A DNA stretch of 64,000 nt from Saccharum officinarum (lineage: Eukaryota > Streptophyta > Magnoliopsida > Poales > Poaceae): contig CM036160.1 of NCBI GenBank assembly GCA_020631735.1, positions 3,518,407 through 3,582,406 on the forward strand. Direction: 5' to 3'. Below, piece after piece: positions 46,609-57,902 of the stretch. The notes beneath the pieces are model-generated. The model worked only from the letters and a program-made list of their open reading frames with translations, did no database searches and was not told where the DNA came from. Both the position numbers and the translations under genes were made by a program. Position 1 is the first letter of the stretch, and every line of letters begins with the position of its first letter.

Positions 46609-49600
46609 TCAAGCCTCATCATTAGGAGGAGATATAACAATATTAAGATTATCTACTATTCTGCTAGCTAAGTCTTCAACTTCAGGCTCCATCCTCTCAA
46701 CGGCATCAATGTATTCTTGACTGTCAGCCTCCTCTGCTATCTTGGACAAAGGAGCCGCTGGAGCAAGAACTTGGACCTAGGACAGGACATTCTTGGTACA
46801 CAGTTGGGCACACCTCTTCACGAACTCTTGGAAACGAGTCGGAATTCGAGGAATCAATTGAGCCCAAGATTGCCCATCATCCGCTGGAGTTCGGAGAACG
46901 TCGGCTACTGAACGAAAGGTCTTCCACAAAGCTTTCCAGTTTTCGGTAGTCGTCGCCAACTTGCCAGACAAGTCTTCAATAGTTTTTTTGGGCCTGCACA
47001 AGATCTCTATCAGCTCCATGCCTAATCAACTTATCAAGCGCGAGTTCCTCCTCAGCTTGAGTAATTACCTCCTCAGCTTTGTTGTGACTTGTACGAACAA
47101 GAGTCTTCATTTCTTCAACGCCCTCCGAGAGCTTCTGCTTTTCAACCTGGAGAGCTGGACAAGACAACAAACAACAAGTCAGTAGAAAGGAGAGTTTGAA
47201 TGCAGAAGGAAACAAAAAGAACCCGCAATACCATTGCACTCTTTCTTCACGACCTCCAAGTTCTTCACGGCCTCCGAATTCTTTCGAGCCTCCTGGGAAG
47301 CAGCATCCCTCTACTTCTCGGTCTCAACAACCTGGGAATGAAGAGATTTTTCCTCCTGATGCGTTTGACGCTCAGCCTCCATCTCAGCCCGGAGGAGGTC
47401 AAGATCAGCTTTCAGGGCGTTCACTTCGGAAGACAACTTTTTCTCGTTTTTAGACGAGAAAAAGAAGCTGGTATGATCATGGGAGAAGGACTGAGCAAGA
47501 AGAGACAAAGAAAAACAATGAATGAGGACAGAAGAAAAGCGAACATCCAAAGAAGGAACGGCGAAGAAACTTTCCTAGAGCTTTTCTCCAAAAGAAGTCG
47601 CAAGGGACGATAAGCTTCCCTAGGCAGCAGTTAACTCCGATAGCCGATGAGTGGCATCAAACTGCTGAACCACATCATCAGCAAAAGGAGGACCACCGGA
47701 GGCAAGGGAAGGAGAAGGAGAAGCCAGCCGAGGTGAAGAAAGCATGACCAGAGCAATCTCCCGGGAAGCCAAGGCCAATCCCTCAGAAGGACCCACCGCA
47801 ATGGCCACGGTCACCTCCGGGGCGACCAAGTCAGTAGCGGCATCGTCACCAGAAAGCCTTGTCGCCCCACAACCACTTCACTAACAGTGTGCTGTGAGTC
47901 CTAAGGCTTAGTACTCACAATAGAGGGCTGAAAAGAAGTCGACGGGGGGACAAGAGAAGACGAAGGCCTAAAAGTTGATAAAAAGAACTCGCAAATGAGA
48001 ACAAGAGAAAAGGAAAACAGAAGCAAAAAGACGAAACCAAAATCCACTCACCCAGCTATCTTCTTCTTCGCAAAACAAAAAGAAGACCTTGCGGGGGGAA
48101 CCACGGCGGCAAAAATGTCCCCGCCACTTGGCGGCAGCAGCGGTATAGCCGGTACCGGAGCCCCGGAAGAAGCCGATACCGGAGCCCCGGAAGAACTCGG
48201 CACCGAAGCTACGGAAGAACTCGGTACCAGAGCTACCGAAGAACTCAACACCGGAGCTACCGAAGAAACCAGCGCAGGAGCCTCAGAAGAACCTGTACCC
48301 GACGTCCGATTACTACAAAAAAGATCAAGACTAAAGTCAAAACAAAGAGGAGGAATTCAACGGCAGGAGAATATGAAAACAACTCACCGCCGCATAATAA
48401 GGGGTACTTCATCATCCTCTTCCTCCTCGGTCTCGACCAACGCCACCAGGGCACCCGCTGAAAAAAGAACAAAAGTACTCGGTTCAAGATAAAAATAAGA
48501 AAACAAAGGGACATAGAGTATTAATATGCTCACCTAAGAGCATGCTAGCTACAACTGGAGTACCTAGACGAGTACTTGGCTTACGAGACTTCTTGGAAGC
48601 AGGCAGACCAGATGAAGAACCATCCGTTCGCCCCCTCTTCGAGACACTACGAGGACCTCGAGGGACTGGACGAGGAACATATTCATCATATACATCAACA
48701 AATCTGGAAGAAACTCCAGGAAACACTGTGGCAATTGGGAACTTACTAGTTACAGAAGCCCCAGCAAGATCCTCCCTAGTATTCACCACGGCAGGGAGGA
48801 CATCAAGGGGGATTGGGTCAACAAAGTTGCGCCCCAATTCCTACAAAGAAGAGTAAAACAACCAGATGAGAAAGATTAAACAAAGGTGGAGACCACAAAG
48901 GAAATTCAAAAAGTACTCGAATAAAGAAAAACAACTCACCGTAGGAGGAGGGTTCTTAGCGCAATACTCAACAACAGCGTAAGGAACGATGTTCACCCCT
49001 TTCAGCATCTTCCGAAGACGCTCGAGCACCTCCTCGTCGGTCAACTCAAGGGCGGGGACCATACGAGAAGGATCCTCTGCCCCAGAGTACTCAAAACCAA
49101 AGTTTTCTCACTCCTTAAGAGGTTGGACTCAACGGCGAAGAAAACTAGAAATAATACCAAGGCCGGTCAAACCTTGCTGTTTTAGAGTACTTATCCTCTC
49201 AACAAGCGGCTTGATCACCTAGTTCTCATAATCCGTCAAGAGTTTCTTTTCCCATCGATCGTTAACTGTGGGACCAGAAGAAGAATGAACGGAAAGAGGA
49301 GGAATCATGTTGGCGGAATAAAACCAGTCGGAACGCCAATCCTTCACAGAGTCAACTAAGTCATAATAAAAAAAACTTAATTTTGAGACCTTGAGGGAAC
49401 TGAATCCCACACCCACCAAGAACAGAAGTGTCATCACGGCGGGGTTGTGGTTTCAGACGAAAGAAGAAATGAAAGAGGGAAAGAGAAGGAGGAATTCCAA
49501 GAAAGGTTTCGTAAAGATGAACAAAGACAGAAAGATGGAGGACAGCATTGGGGGTAAGATGGTTCAAAGTAACCCCAAAATAATTAAGAAATCGATGGAG

Positions 49601-49858
49601 GAAGGCAGAAGTGGGAAGGCAGAGTCCAGCACGGACATAGGAGACAAAGAGGACGATCTCACTAGGACCGGGAGCAGGGACTCAATGCTCGCCTCGAGCT
49701 CTCCATTCAGCAAAGTCCTTCCTCTAGATCAAGCCGTCGCTGACAAGCTCGTGAAGCTGTTCTTCGATTGTTGTCGGAGCCGGCCAAACCTTCTGAGCAG
49801 CCCTCATGGCCACAAACTCTTGGTTCTCGATCAAAGAAAGTGATGATTCCTCGTCCAT
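46609..49858 (-). pseudogene. antisense multi-exon gene of the Tat element (gypsy-type transposon protein family)
   Basis: Runs opposite to gag-pol. ATG at 49858 starts MDEESSLSLIENQEFVAMRA. The conserved segment LTPNAVLHLSVFVHLYETFL (about 49570-49510) is typical of the plant putative gypsy-type transposon family (PF04195-like), known as an extra frame in Tat elements. Exons I can place: 49858-48940 (donor GTGAG), 48840-48534 (donor GTGAGC), about 48460-48389, then 48300-48045. The last has about 30-base coding repeats giving SS-rich units such as VPSSSVAS. Later exons to 46609 form a coiled coil, with an intron near 47160-47220. The final exon ends DNLNIVISPPNDEA. It is damaged: TAG at 49724-49726 (codon 45), a frameshift near 49375 and further stops. 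Function unknown; some members look nuclear or coiled-coil structural. Confidence 0.7.
48150..48270 (-). repeat. 30-bp coding minisatellite in the antisense gene
   Basis: About four imperfect units of the type CGGAGCTACCGAAGAACTCG (plus-strand view), in frame with the antisense exon, encode serine/valine/proline repeats. Confidence 0.7.
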
Positions 49859-49890
49859 GAAGTTAGACTGGGACTTGCTCGTGGTTTTCT

Positions 49891-49900
49891 CTTTAAATAG
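49891..49900 (-). promoter_or_regulatory. possible TATA box of the antisense gene
   Basis: The minus strand reads CTATTTAAAG 33 bases upstream of the antisense ATG. The spacing implies a very short 5' leader, so this is tentative. Confidence 0.3.
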
Positions 49901-51643
49901 ATTTTACAGCGATAAAAACGGCCCACCAGGCCCGTTAAAGCATCGTGTGAGAACGCAACGGTCCATTTACTGACACAGCTAAAATGACGGAGGGCACAAA
50001 TCCACACAACGGTACAATTCAACGGGCAGATTTTAGACTTATCCATCCAGCACTACGGTGGAGTTATCAGATTACTGCAAAAAACAACCCGTCAACCATG
50101 AAGAAAAGAAGGGCAACCTCACAAGGAACATAAGAACCCAGTTATTATGGAAAGAACTCGGTAATCTCATGAACGACAGGGATTACAACAGAAAAGTAAA
50201 GGACAACTCAGAAGACAAGATTCGTTCCATTACAAGCAACTTCAAAAATAGAAGATTACAAATCTTACAAGACCCAATGAACTCGGCACCACGAAAAGCA
50301 AAGTAGCAAAGAGGAACACGGACACGGCTAGGCTCTGGAACGACTACGTGTCCCAAATTGCTACTCGGGAGGACAAACCGCCATCGGCTACACTGTTTTC
50401 TTCAAAGGACAGACATAGTGCATCCAAGGCGGAAATCAGCAGCACGGTAGGACAACACGGAGCAGAGAAGGCCGGCAGGCATCTGTCTACCCAAGACCGA
50501 TGTGATGCTAGATATGGTGTTGATCTGCACCGGACAGTCTCAGGATAGGCGAGGAGGATCAACCCAGAACTGCTAGATGAAGGAACAAAGCCCACATCAC
50601 AAGACTTCCTCCAACTACCGCCACGTACATCCTGATACAATGCTGCTGCGGGATCAGCCTACCTCTTATCCCTATCACAAGACTTCCTCCAGCTATGACA
50701 AGACGCACAAGAACTACAAAACATGTCCGGGGGCTGCTCTACTTCACAAATTACCATGTTCATAACCACGAAGGTTTCAATAGAATGTTCGATGGATGAA
50801 AACAAGCACTCCGGGAGGGTATTTATAGATCAAAGGAGCGGTGCAATGGACTAGGAGTACCAACGAAATAAGCCTAACAAAGGACACAGTGAAAAGACAG
50901 GACTCAATAATGGAAGACTCAGGCGAGAGGGAATAGTACTCGAAGACGAGCATATTCGGAAGAATATACCAACACAGTACAACCCGTAAACAAAAGGCAT
51001 TTACACTCAACCACCATCATACAACTACATCTGACAATAGCAGACTACCAGAGAATACGCCAAGACTCTGCATCCGAGTTCTTCCTGAACAAAACAACTC
51101 GGATATACGCTCGGGGGCTGCAAAAGGAAAGATATACAGTTCTTTCAAAAAACTCAGATTAAAGACCCTCCAACTTTTTGTTCCAAATAGCAAGAGACTC
51201 GGGGGCTACACTCAGTGAGTGCCCTTTTTTCAAAAAAGCGCACGTCACTCAGAAGACTTCTTCAAGATAGACGACTTCAAGGCCACAAGATAAAAAGAAC
51301 CCGGACATAGCTAAATCCGAGCTCTTTTCAACAAAAAGAACCCGGACATAGCTAAATCCGAGCTCTTTTCAACAAAAAAGACGGGTATATGCCCGGAAAC
51401 CTTCCAACGAAGAGTCAGGGGGATTTCAAGAAAAGACCCTCAAAAGCTCCTTGTGCCAAACAACAAGAGGCTCGGGGGCTACATCCAAATGGGAGTACTT
51501 TTTTCTTCAAAAAAGTACACACCACGCAAAGATCTCACGAAACGCTACACGGTTTCGCTCAAGAAAGCACTCGAACGACGCTTGTTCCTGCTCAACGAGA
51601 CTTGAAGGAACAAGACGAGGCTTCCAGAACTCAACCATGAAGT
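49901..51643 (+). other. non-coding 3' region of the gypsy element with repeated polypurine-like sites
   Basis: I see no conserved frame. CTCGGGGGCT-type sites occur near 51110, 51190 and 51470, with related copies at 46131 and 50725, before the true polypurine tract at 51644. A 42-base unit (containing ACCCGGACATAGCTAAATCC) is present twice in tandem at about 51300-51385. Confidence 0.65.
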
Positions 51644-51654
51644 GCTCGGGGGCT
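51644..51654 (+). promoter_or_regulatory. gypsy polypurine tract
   Basis: GCTCGGGGGCT directly precedes the TG of the 3' LTR, the usual plus-strand primer in this gypsy group. Confidence 0.7.
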
Positions 51655-52063
51655 TGTCGGTGCGGGACCCACGGGATACCCCGCAAGGAAGGAAGAAGAC
51701 CTAGTCTAATTAGGATTCTTCTCCTGTAATCTTAGTAGTAGTATTACTCTGTAATCCTACTAGGAACTCTCATTATAAACCGACTAGGACTCTAGCCTCC
51801 TGGCTATATAAAGGAGGGCAGGGCTCCTTAGATCAGGAGTTCAAGACAACAATTGTGAGGTACAACACAACACTTTACAATCAATCCAACGCAAAGGCTA
51901 ACGCCGACTGGACGTAGGGCTATTACTCGATCAAAGATCGAGGGTCCGAACCAGGATAAATCGACTGTCTCTTGCGTTAACCGTCGAGTTCCGCATACGC
52001 TGAAGCCCGAACATACTGCCCCGAGGACCCCCGTGGCAGGCTATCGGTGGTCAAACATCGACA
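51655..52063 (+). repeat. gypsy 3' LTR
   Basis: The partner of 38728-39136, same length. About 20 differences by eye, about 18 of them transitions. Confidence 0.95.
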
Positions 52064-52150
52064 GTCAATCACGGCACTAATGCAGACAAAACAAGCCTGA
52101 CTAAGAATAATATGATGACAAATGATGACCAGTTTGTCACTCAAGAACTT

Positions 52151-52345
52151 AGGGGGTGTTTGGTTCCTTCTCCTAAATTTTAGTCGTAGTCCCATCGGAT
52201 GTTTGGACACATGCATGAAGTATTAAATATAGACTAATTACAAAACTAATTACACAGTTTGCGACTAATTTGCGAGACGGATTTTTAAGCTTAATTAGTT
52301 CATTATTTGATAATGTGGTGCTACAGTAAACATGTGCTAATGTCG
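52151..52345 (+). mobile_element. truncated abundant grass MITE (left half)
   Basis: Begins GGGGGTGTTTGGTTCC and contains CATCGGATGTTTGGACAC, GACTAATTACAAAACTAATT and GTGGTGCTACAGTAAACATG. This is the left half of a very common grass MITE. The mirrored right half is absent; the sequence changes abruptly after about 52345. Confidence 0.65.
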
Positions 52346-52402
52346 GCGTGAAACAATTTTGTCGCGTGAAAAAACTCAAAACACGTGGACAGCGTGAAAC
52401 AA

Positions 52403-52768
52403 TTTTGTCGCGTGATGAGACTCAAATTTCAAAAAATAGAAAACCCTTCAATACGATGTCGGATGAAGATAATTTTTATATGTAAATTGTAGACCTCGAT
52501 GAGATCTACAATTTTATAGTTTTAATTTTTTTCATTTGAGGAAAGTAAGATGCTCGAAAAAATAATATAAAATTTCAGCACCATATTTTGTCGCATGATG
52601 AGACTCAAATTTCAAAAAATAGAAAACCCTTCGATACGATGTCGGATGAAGATAAGTTTTATATGTAAATTGTATACCTCAATGAGATCTACAAATTTGT
52701 AGTTTTGAGTTTTTTCATTTAAGGACGTTAAGATGCTCAAAAAAATAATTTAAAATTTCGGCGCCTCC
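52403..52768 (-). repeat. 183-bp tandem duplication inside Mutator-like MITE sequence
   Basis: TTTTGTCGC(G/A)TGATGAGACTC starts at 52403 and again at 52586, and both copies continue alike with GATACGATGTCGGATGAAGA and TGAGATCTACAA. The neighbouring 52770-52915, read on the minus strand, starts AGGGTAAAGTACACTTTAC, the look of a Mutator-like MITE end common in grasses. The family is inferred from memory of such repeats. Confidence 0.6.
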
Positions 52769-53082
52769 CAAAAATAGAAAACCGCTTTTGAAACCGGCCG
52801 AGGACCAAATTCGTCCGGTTTTGATAGTTGGAGGGTGTTTCTTGACCGGTTTCAGAGTTAAGGTTGAAAATCGAACTTTGGCGCAAGTTGAGGGTTGTAA
52901 AGTGTACTTTACCCTAACATAAATAATGAGGGTCTCTCAGACAAACGAGTTAGCAGTTTTGGACAATGTATTAGATGACAGATGTGGCTCCATCTTGGCA
53001 GTTGCTGCGGCATCTTCTTCGTCAAAGGTATTTTGCTCCCTCTGTAAAATGCCAGCGTGGAGAAGCAAGGCCCAAAGATGAG

Positions 53083-54798
53083 TCAGAAATTCCCTCCATT
53101 TGCCAGATGTTCGATGTGAGCTTTTGCATTGGTTGATGGAGCTATGTACAGCATCATCTCAGTCCAGAAATCTACTAGTATCTTCCAGTGCATGTCATCT
53201 CCTATCTCCTCAAGTTGCCGTCCAAGAAGGAACCCATTGGTCAGAATCCGCTCATCTGACGGTTGCACGCTACAAGTTCTCATCATTCTGCATAGTTCAG
53301 GCAAAGCCATATGTTTTGGAAACATATTTTGGGCATCGCATCTCGCCACCTCCAATATGATCCTGGTGTCTAATTCGTCATCAGGAAGTAAATCTGGGAC
53401 AAATGCCATCAGATATGCACAATATTTTGATAGTGTAATGGCAATGTTACGGTTGGGAACTGAGACAGCATCTTGGTCTTCCCTTCCACAAGAAGCAGCA
53501 GCATTCCAAATCAACATGGTGCTGGTGTGGTACTCTTGCTGGCATGCCCATAGAAGCCCATGCTGTGCGTTGTGTCGCAATGAGAATGTGCCATTCGATA
53601 GGTTGCCATCGCTACCTTTGAGAGTCCAAGCAATTGCTAACTTCACATCCCTGGACAACAAAATATATTTTGGCCTGGGAAGATCAGTAGATCTTGGGGA
53701 TACTGTACAGTGTCCAAGATACTCACCAAAGAAACGCCCAGACATGGATCCTATAGTGTCATAAATGCCTGATCGACCATGTAAATCCTGTAGTAATGCG
53801 TGCTGGCCAATCTTACTTTGCCAGTATCCCAATAACCGGGGAAGCTTACTGTAAAACCTACTGAATCCGAATGGGATGTCTTTCCCAGAGATAGACCGAC
53901 GAACAAGCTGTACCTTAGCCCAATCAGATGATAAGTAAAGATAAAGCTGTAGCAGCTCTAGTGACAAAAGCAGTAGCATGATTAGCACTTCAGCAATGAC
54001 TATCCCGGTTGAGTTGTAGCTTTTGCTTTTTCTGTGGATGAAATCTTTAACAGTAGCTAGTATTGTGAGGGGGTATATAACAGCTTTAGCAGTACCCAGT
54101 AGGATGGTACACTTACCAAGTTCAGTGTTGCCAGAAGCAGCACCGGTGAAGAAGTGGTCATGTGCAAAGGCCAGCTCTGCCTCAATCACCCTATATGCAG
54201 CTTCACAATCCAAAAGCAATCCTTTGAGGACAAGGTCACGTGTTTTCTGAAGCTTTGATTCAGGACAAGAGAGGCCAAAGAAACGACGCCTCATCAGCCG
54301 AAACAAGGCAAAGGAAAGGCACACCTCCTTCAGCTGTTTGCCATCACTTGTGCCTAATGGGCCTTCATCACAAGACCAGATCCTGTCAACCGTAATCTCT
54401 ATATGATGAACAGTTGTAGAGGAATGATCAATCTTATCACAGACAAGGTATCCGTAACCTGCCAAGGTAACAGGATTGTAGTTGGTGGATTCCATGTGCT
54501 CACTGTTCATGTGAACCTGAACATCTCTGCTTTCTTTGTCCAGGGAACTGCTAGCAGCCATACTTGCATAAATTCTCCCCCCATTCATTGAGATCATCAA
54601 AGCAAGTAAGAAATAAACCACAATGGAATAGATGAGCGCTGTAATAGACCTGAAATCGGTAAACTTTGATACATCATCAATCTTCCACATGGCAACGAGG
54701 CTGAGCACGCACAGGAGCTGCTGAACAGAGCGCCTCGTGTTCTGCTTGTTGTCATCGACTCTGTAGGCCGTCATGGAGTTCGTCCCAGCTAGAGCCAT
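53083..54798 (-). CDS. DUF4220/DUF594 membrane protein (571 aa as read; 5' part damaged)
   Basis: Member of the grass-expanded DUF4220-DUF594 family; molecular function unknown. The frame from ATG 54798 gives 571 residues. Hydrophobic, likely membrane, segments lie at about residues 24-38, 52-71, 237-252 and 266-290 (VLIMLLLLSLELLQLYLYL), the DUF4220 part. The C-terminal DUF594 domain is at about 517-571 (LGRQLEEIG, DFWTEMMLYIAPSTNAKAHI). The 1.7 kb frame has no break. The same frame continues upstream with family-like sequence (VEVLFMLSVLLHAVQVVFGW) but meets TAG at 54952-54954, where the family has Tyr after FGW. Either translation starts at 54798 and the first transmembrane part is lost, or this is a young pseudogene. 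A Harbinger transposon lies just upstream. Confidence 0.85.
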   Translation of the reverse strand: MALAGTNSMTAYRVDDNKQNTRRSVQQLLCVLSLVAMWKIDDVSKFTDFRSITALIYSIVVYFLLALMISMNGGRIYASMAASSSLDKESRDVQVHMNSEHMESTNYNPVTLAGYGYLVCDKIDHSSTTVHHIEITVDRIWSCDEGPLGTSDGKQLKEVCLSFALFRLMRRRFFGLSCPESKLQKTRDLVLKGLLLDCEAAYRVIEAELAFAHDHFFTGAASGNTELGKCTILLGTAKAVIYPLTILATVKDFIHRKSKSYNSTGIVIAEVLIMLLLLSLELLQLYLYLSSDWAKVQLVRRSISGKDIPFGFSRFYSKLPRLLGYWQSKIGQHALLQDLHGRSGIYDTIGSMSGRFFGEYLGHCTVSPRSTDLPRPKYILLSRDVKLAIAWTLKGSDGNLSNGTFSLRHNAQHGLLWACQQEYHTSTMLIWNAAASCGREDQDAVSVPNRNIAITLSKYCAYLMAFVPDLLPDDELDTRIILEVARCDAQNMFPKHMALPELCRMMRTCSVQPSDERILTNGFLLGRQLEEIGDDMHWKILVDFWTEMMLYIAPSTNAKAHIEHLANGGNF

Positions 54799-55049
54799 GA
54801 CAAAGGGGAAAGCACACGCTCGAAGCAGCTCGGTCCCAGCGACGGAAGGCGAGGACCGAGCGAGGCCCAGAGTGTAGATCAGCAGAAGGGGGTTGATGGT
54901 GTACGCCAGCCAGAGCGAGTGCCTGATGTACGTGTTGCTAGAGCGGCGCCGCTACCAGCCAAAGACGACCTGGACCGCGTGCAGCAGAACCGATAGCATG
55001 AAGAGCACTTCGACCTGGGCGATGATGCCTCTTTTCTGTGTGCAACCAA
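54799..55049 (-). pseudogene. 5' coding part of the DUF4220 gene, cut by a stop codon
   Basis: In frame with 53083-54798. It encodes the expected N-terminal membrane segments (HSLWLAYTINPLLLIYTLGL, SVLLHAVQVVFGW). The single in-frame TAG is at 54952-54954. At the far end TTGCACACAG (about 55059-55050) looks like a splice acceptor, so an upstream exon is likely. The transposon at 55099-59580 would then sit in the preceding intron. No ATG lies between the acceptor and the first hydrophobic segment except the one within FMLSV. Confidence 0.6.
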
Positions 55050-55486
55050 GAAGCAGAATCTTCAGCAGCCTTTGTCACACTCACTTTGGATTCACTTAGG
55101 GCCTATTTGGCAGGGATTCACCAGCTCCAGATTCACTATTTTCAGCTCCACTCCACCAAAAATTTCCCAAACACCCTAGATCCACCAAATTCAAATCCAC
55201 CAAAACGTTGGATCTAGAGACCAGATTCACCAAATTGGTGGAGCTCCTCAGGGGGTGCTCCACGAATAAGTGTTTCGTACCTCCTCGTGAAGTTGGATAA
55301 AAATTACCCACCTTTGCCACTAGTTACACACCCCTTATCCTTACCGGTTCGAATATTTCCTTTCTTCCCCACCTCACTGGATACAACGCCCTTCTACTCG
55401 CGCCTCGCGTCCTCCTCTTCCGTCGCGGCCAGGGAGGCCGCGCCGCCCATCCCCTCCCTCCATCCCTCCACTCCGGCGAGCCCTCC

Positions 55487-57705
55487 ATGGCCGGATTCGG
55501 TAGATCCGGTCCTGCTCGACCTCTTGCACCTCCTTCTTCGTCCACATCCATGGGAAAGACCGAACCTAGGGTTGGGCTCTCTCGTCAGGTACAGGGCGCG
55601 GCCACCGGAGCTCCTCTTCCCGGCGTCGCGGACATGCCCCCTTCGGCCGGCCTTCAACCCGCCCCAGTCAGCTGGCAGGGAGCTGCGGCCAGCGTCGACC
55701 CCGCCATGGCCGGCGCTCAGGCAGGCGCGGGCGGCCTCCAGAACGCCATGGACGGCGCTCAGGCAGGCGCGGGCGGCCTCCAGACCGCCATGGACGTCGC
55801 CCACCAACATGCCTTGGCTGCCCAACAAGCCTTCCTGGCCGGCCAGCAGCCCCTCCCGACCGGCCAGCAGTCCTTACCGGCTGGCCAGCAGGCAGCCATG
55901 GGCGCTGGGGGTGTGGCCACTGGTCAAGCAGGCGGTAGTTCGTCACAGCAGCAACCGAGGACGCGCGCTCCGTCGACCAACAAGAGGGCAAAAGAAGATG
56001 AGGTATAAATTTGTCTTTCAATTTTGTGCAACAATTGTACAGTGCTGGGGAAATCTTGATTTGGGTGATCAAATACTTGTGGGAAATTAATGTCAGGGTG
56101 ATGCTATGGACTGGACTGATGGTTATACCGCAATTGTTTGTAAGTTTTTTGCCGAGCAAGTTAGAAAAGGAAATCGGCCGAACACACATTTGAACAATGT
56201 AGGCTTTATCGAGGTATCTGATAGGTTTTTTCAGTCCACCGGAATAATGTTGAGTAAAATGCAACTAAAGAACAAATGGGACAAGTTGAGAAGGGATTAT
56301 GGTGCTTGGAGGAAATTAATGAGGAAGCAAACGGGGGTTGGGTTCAATTGGAATACAGGAACTGTCAACATGGATCCCGAGTGGTGGAAGAAGATAACAA
56401 AGGTCAGTTTTATTTGTTATGCTATGTACATTTTTATTTCTGCAACTTAGAAATTTATGTGTGTGTGTGGGCATTATCTACTGCTTCAAGGAACAATAGC
56501 AGCTTCGAACTAAATGCATGAGTAAAATAGAGAACAAAACCACAGATAACAAAATGTCCTGTGAAAACAGAAATATCCATGAGCAACTTTACTGTAATTT
56601 TCCCAGATTTCCTGCAACTTTACTGTAACTTTACAATAGCAACTTTTCTGTCGGAGCATTTAATTAAGGGTAGAGAGTGGAACTGATATGGCTGGGATGT
56701 TGGCTTTATTCATCTGACTAGACTCAATTTCCTGCTTGATCCCCTAATGCATATCAGTTCCACTCTCAATTAGTTATATGGCCTAATGGCTGGCAGATGT
56801 ACTAACAAACTCCTAGTGCAATCTGCAACAAGATGCTAACAAGATGCTGGCAGATGTACTAACAAACCACAGATAACATTTCAGAAGATGCTAACTTGCT
56901 AACAAAGATGCTAACAACCCCAAACAAAGTGCTAATCTGGTAGACCTTAGCCACTAGGAAAAATTTCAATAACTACACCCTCTTAGTGCAATCTGCTATG
57001 TACATTTTTATTAGTGCAATCTCCTATGCCTCTTAGTGCAATCTGCTATGTACATTTTTATTTCTGCAACTTAGAAATTTTTCTTATTTTGGACGTTCTC
57101 ATATGTTTTAGGAAATTAGTGGTGTTGGCAAGTTCAAGAAGAAGCCTATCCAAAATGAAGACGACTTGAAGGTGATGTTTGGAAACATTGTTAATGAGGA
57201 GCAAGATCATTGGAATCCTATGAGTTCCAACCCCATCATACCCCTTGATGATGACACTCCAACTGATGGTGTAGAGGCTGAGCACCCCACTGAGCACCAC
57301 ACTGTCGAGCACACATTTGATGGTGACAACAACTCTTTTGAAAATGGAGATGATGTTCAGGAGGTCACTCCTGTCACAGACAATGGTAAGAAAAAGGCTA
57401 AGGTTATTTTGGAGAAGCCCACCAAGAAACCTAAGAGTAGCACAGCCCTTGTTATCCAAGAGCACATCTCAAAGATTTCTGAGTCTGCATCTTCTTTTGT
57501 GTCTAAAAGGCAAGGTGGGATCACCATTGAGCAAGTTATGGAACATGTTGTGGCATGTGGGGCTGCATATAAGACCGATGAGCATTTTGTGGCAACCGAG
57601 TTGTTTGTGAAGAAAGAGCAAAGAGAAATGTTCATGAGCCTCCCCATCGATGAAAGGCTCGATTGGCTTAGGAGGAAGTACAATGTGATGTATGGAAGAA
57701 ATTGA
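55487..57705 (+). CDS. Harbinger ORF1, Myb/SANT-like DNA-binding protein (3 exons, intact)
   Basis: Predicted exons 55487-56002, 56097-56402 and 57112-57705 join in frame to about 471 residues; both introns have GT and AG ends (GAG/GTATAA...GTCAG; AAG/GTCAGT...TTTAG). Exon 1 encodes a low-complexity A-, G-, Q- and P-rich region with two copies of GAQAGAGGLQ(N/T)AMD and GQQ repeats. Exon 2 encodes the Myb/SANT-like domain (WTDGYTAIVCKFFAEQVRKG, KNKWDKLRRDYGAWRKLMRK, DPEWWKK). Exon 3 is acidic, then basic (KKKAKVILEKPTKKPK), ending DERLDWLRRKYNVMYGRN. In this superfamily ORF1 binds transposon ends and carries the transposase to the nucleus. The first ATG is uncertain; an overlapping open frame exists but does not join to exon 2. 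Confidence 0.82.
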
Positions 57706-57902
57706 AGGCCTAGTTGTTTGGACATGTCGTCGCAAGTGTCATTTTTTATGCTCATTTGGACATGTTGTCGCTTTCCTGTGCTATTTTAGAGACGCTGTCA
57801 TTTTTTTTATGCTCATTTGGACATATTGTCGCTTTCCTGTGCTATTTTAGAGATGCTGTCAATTTTTTTATGCTCATGTGGACATGTTATCATTTCTTGC
57901 AG

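Larger units (their letters stand above)
38728..52063 (+). mobile_element. Tat-lineage Ty3/gypsy retrotransposon, complete, target duplication GTCAA
   Basis: LTRs of 409 bases at 38728-39136 and 51655-52063. The perfect 5-bp duplication GTCAA lies at 38723-38727 and 52064-52068. Primer site TGGCACGCTAGGTAGGGG; polypurine tract GCTCGGGGGCT. Domain order gag, protease, RT, RNase H, a second archaeal-type RNase H, integrase. This is the Ty3/gypsy order, and the second RNase H is the Tat signature. A long 3' region (45350-51640) holds tandem repeats and an antisense multi-exon gene, also typical of Tat elements. Gag and pol are broken mainly by nonsense codons. Between the LTRs I count about 20 differences in 409 bases, nearly all transitions. 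At the commonly used grass rate of 1.3e-8 per site per year that would be roughly 2 million years (inference). Confidence 0.93.

Noticed and set aside
53129..53764. 211-residue plus-strand frame opposite the DUF594 exon
   Set aside because: It is antisense to a 571-residue frame with recognisable domains and has no features of its own.
55287..56090. 267-residue proline- and serine-rich frame at the start of the Harbinger element
   Set aside because: It overlaps ORF1 exon 1 in another phase and cannot join the Myb/SANT-like exon in frame; the 55487 frame does.
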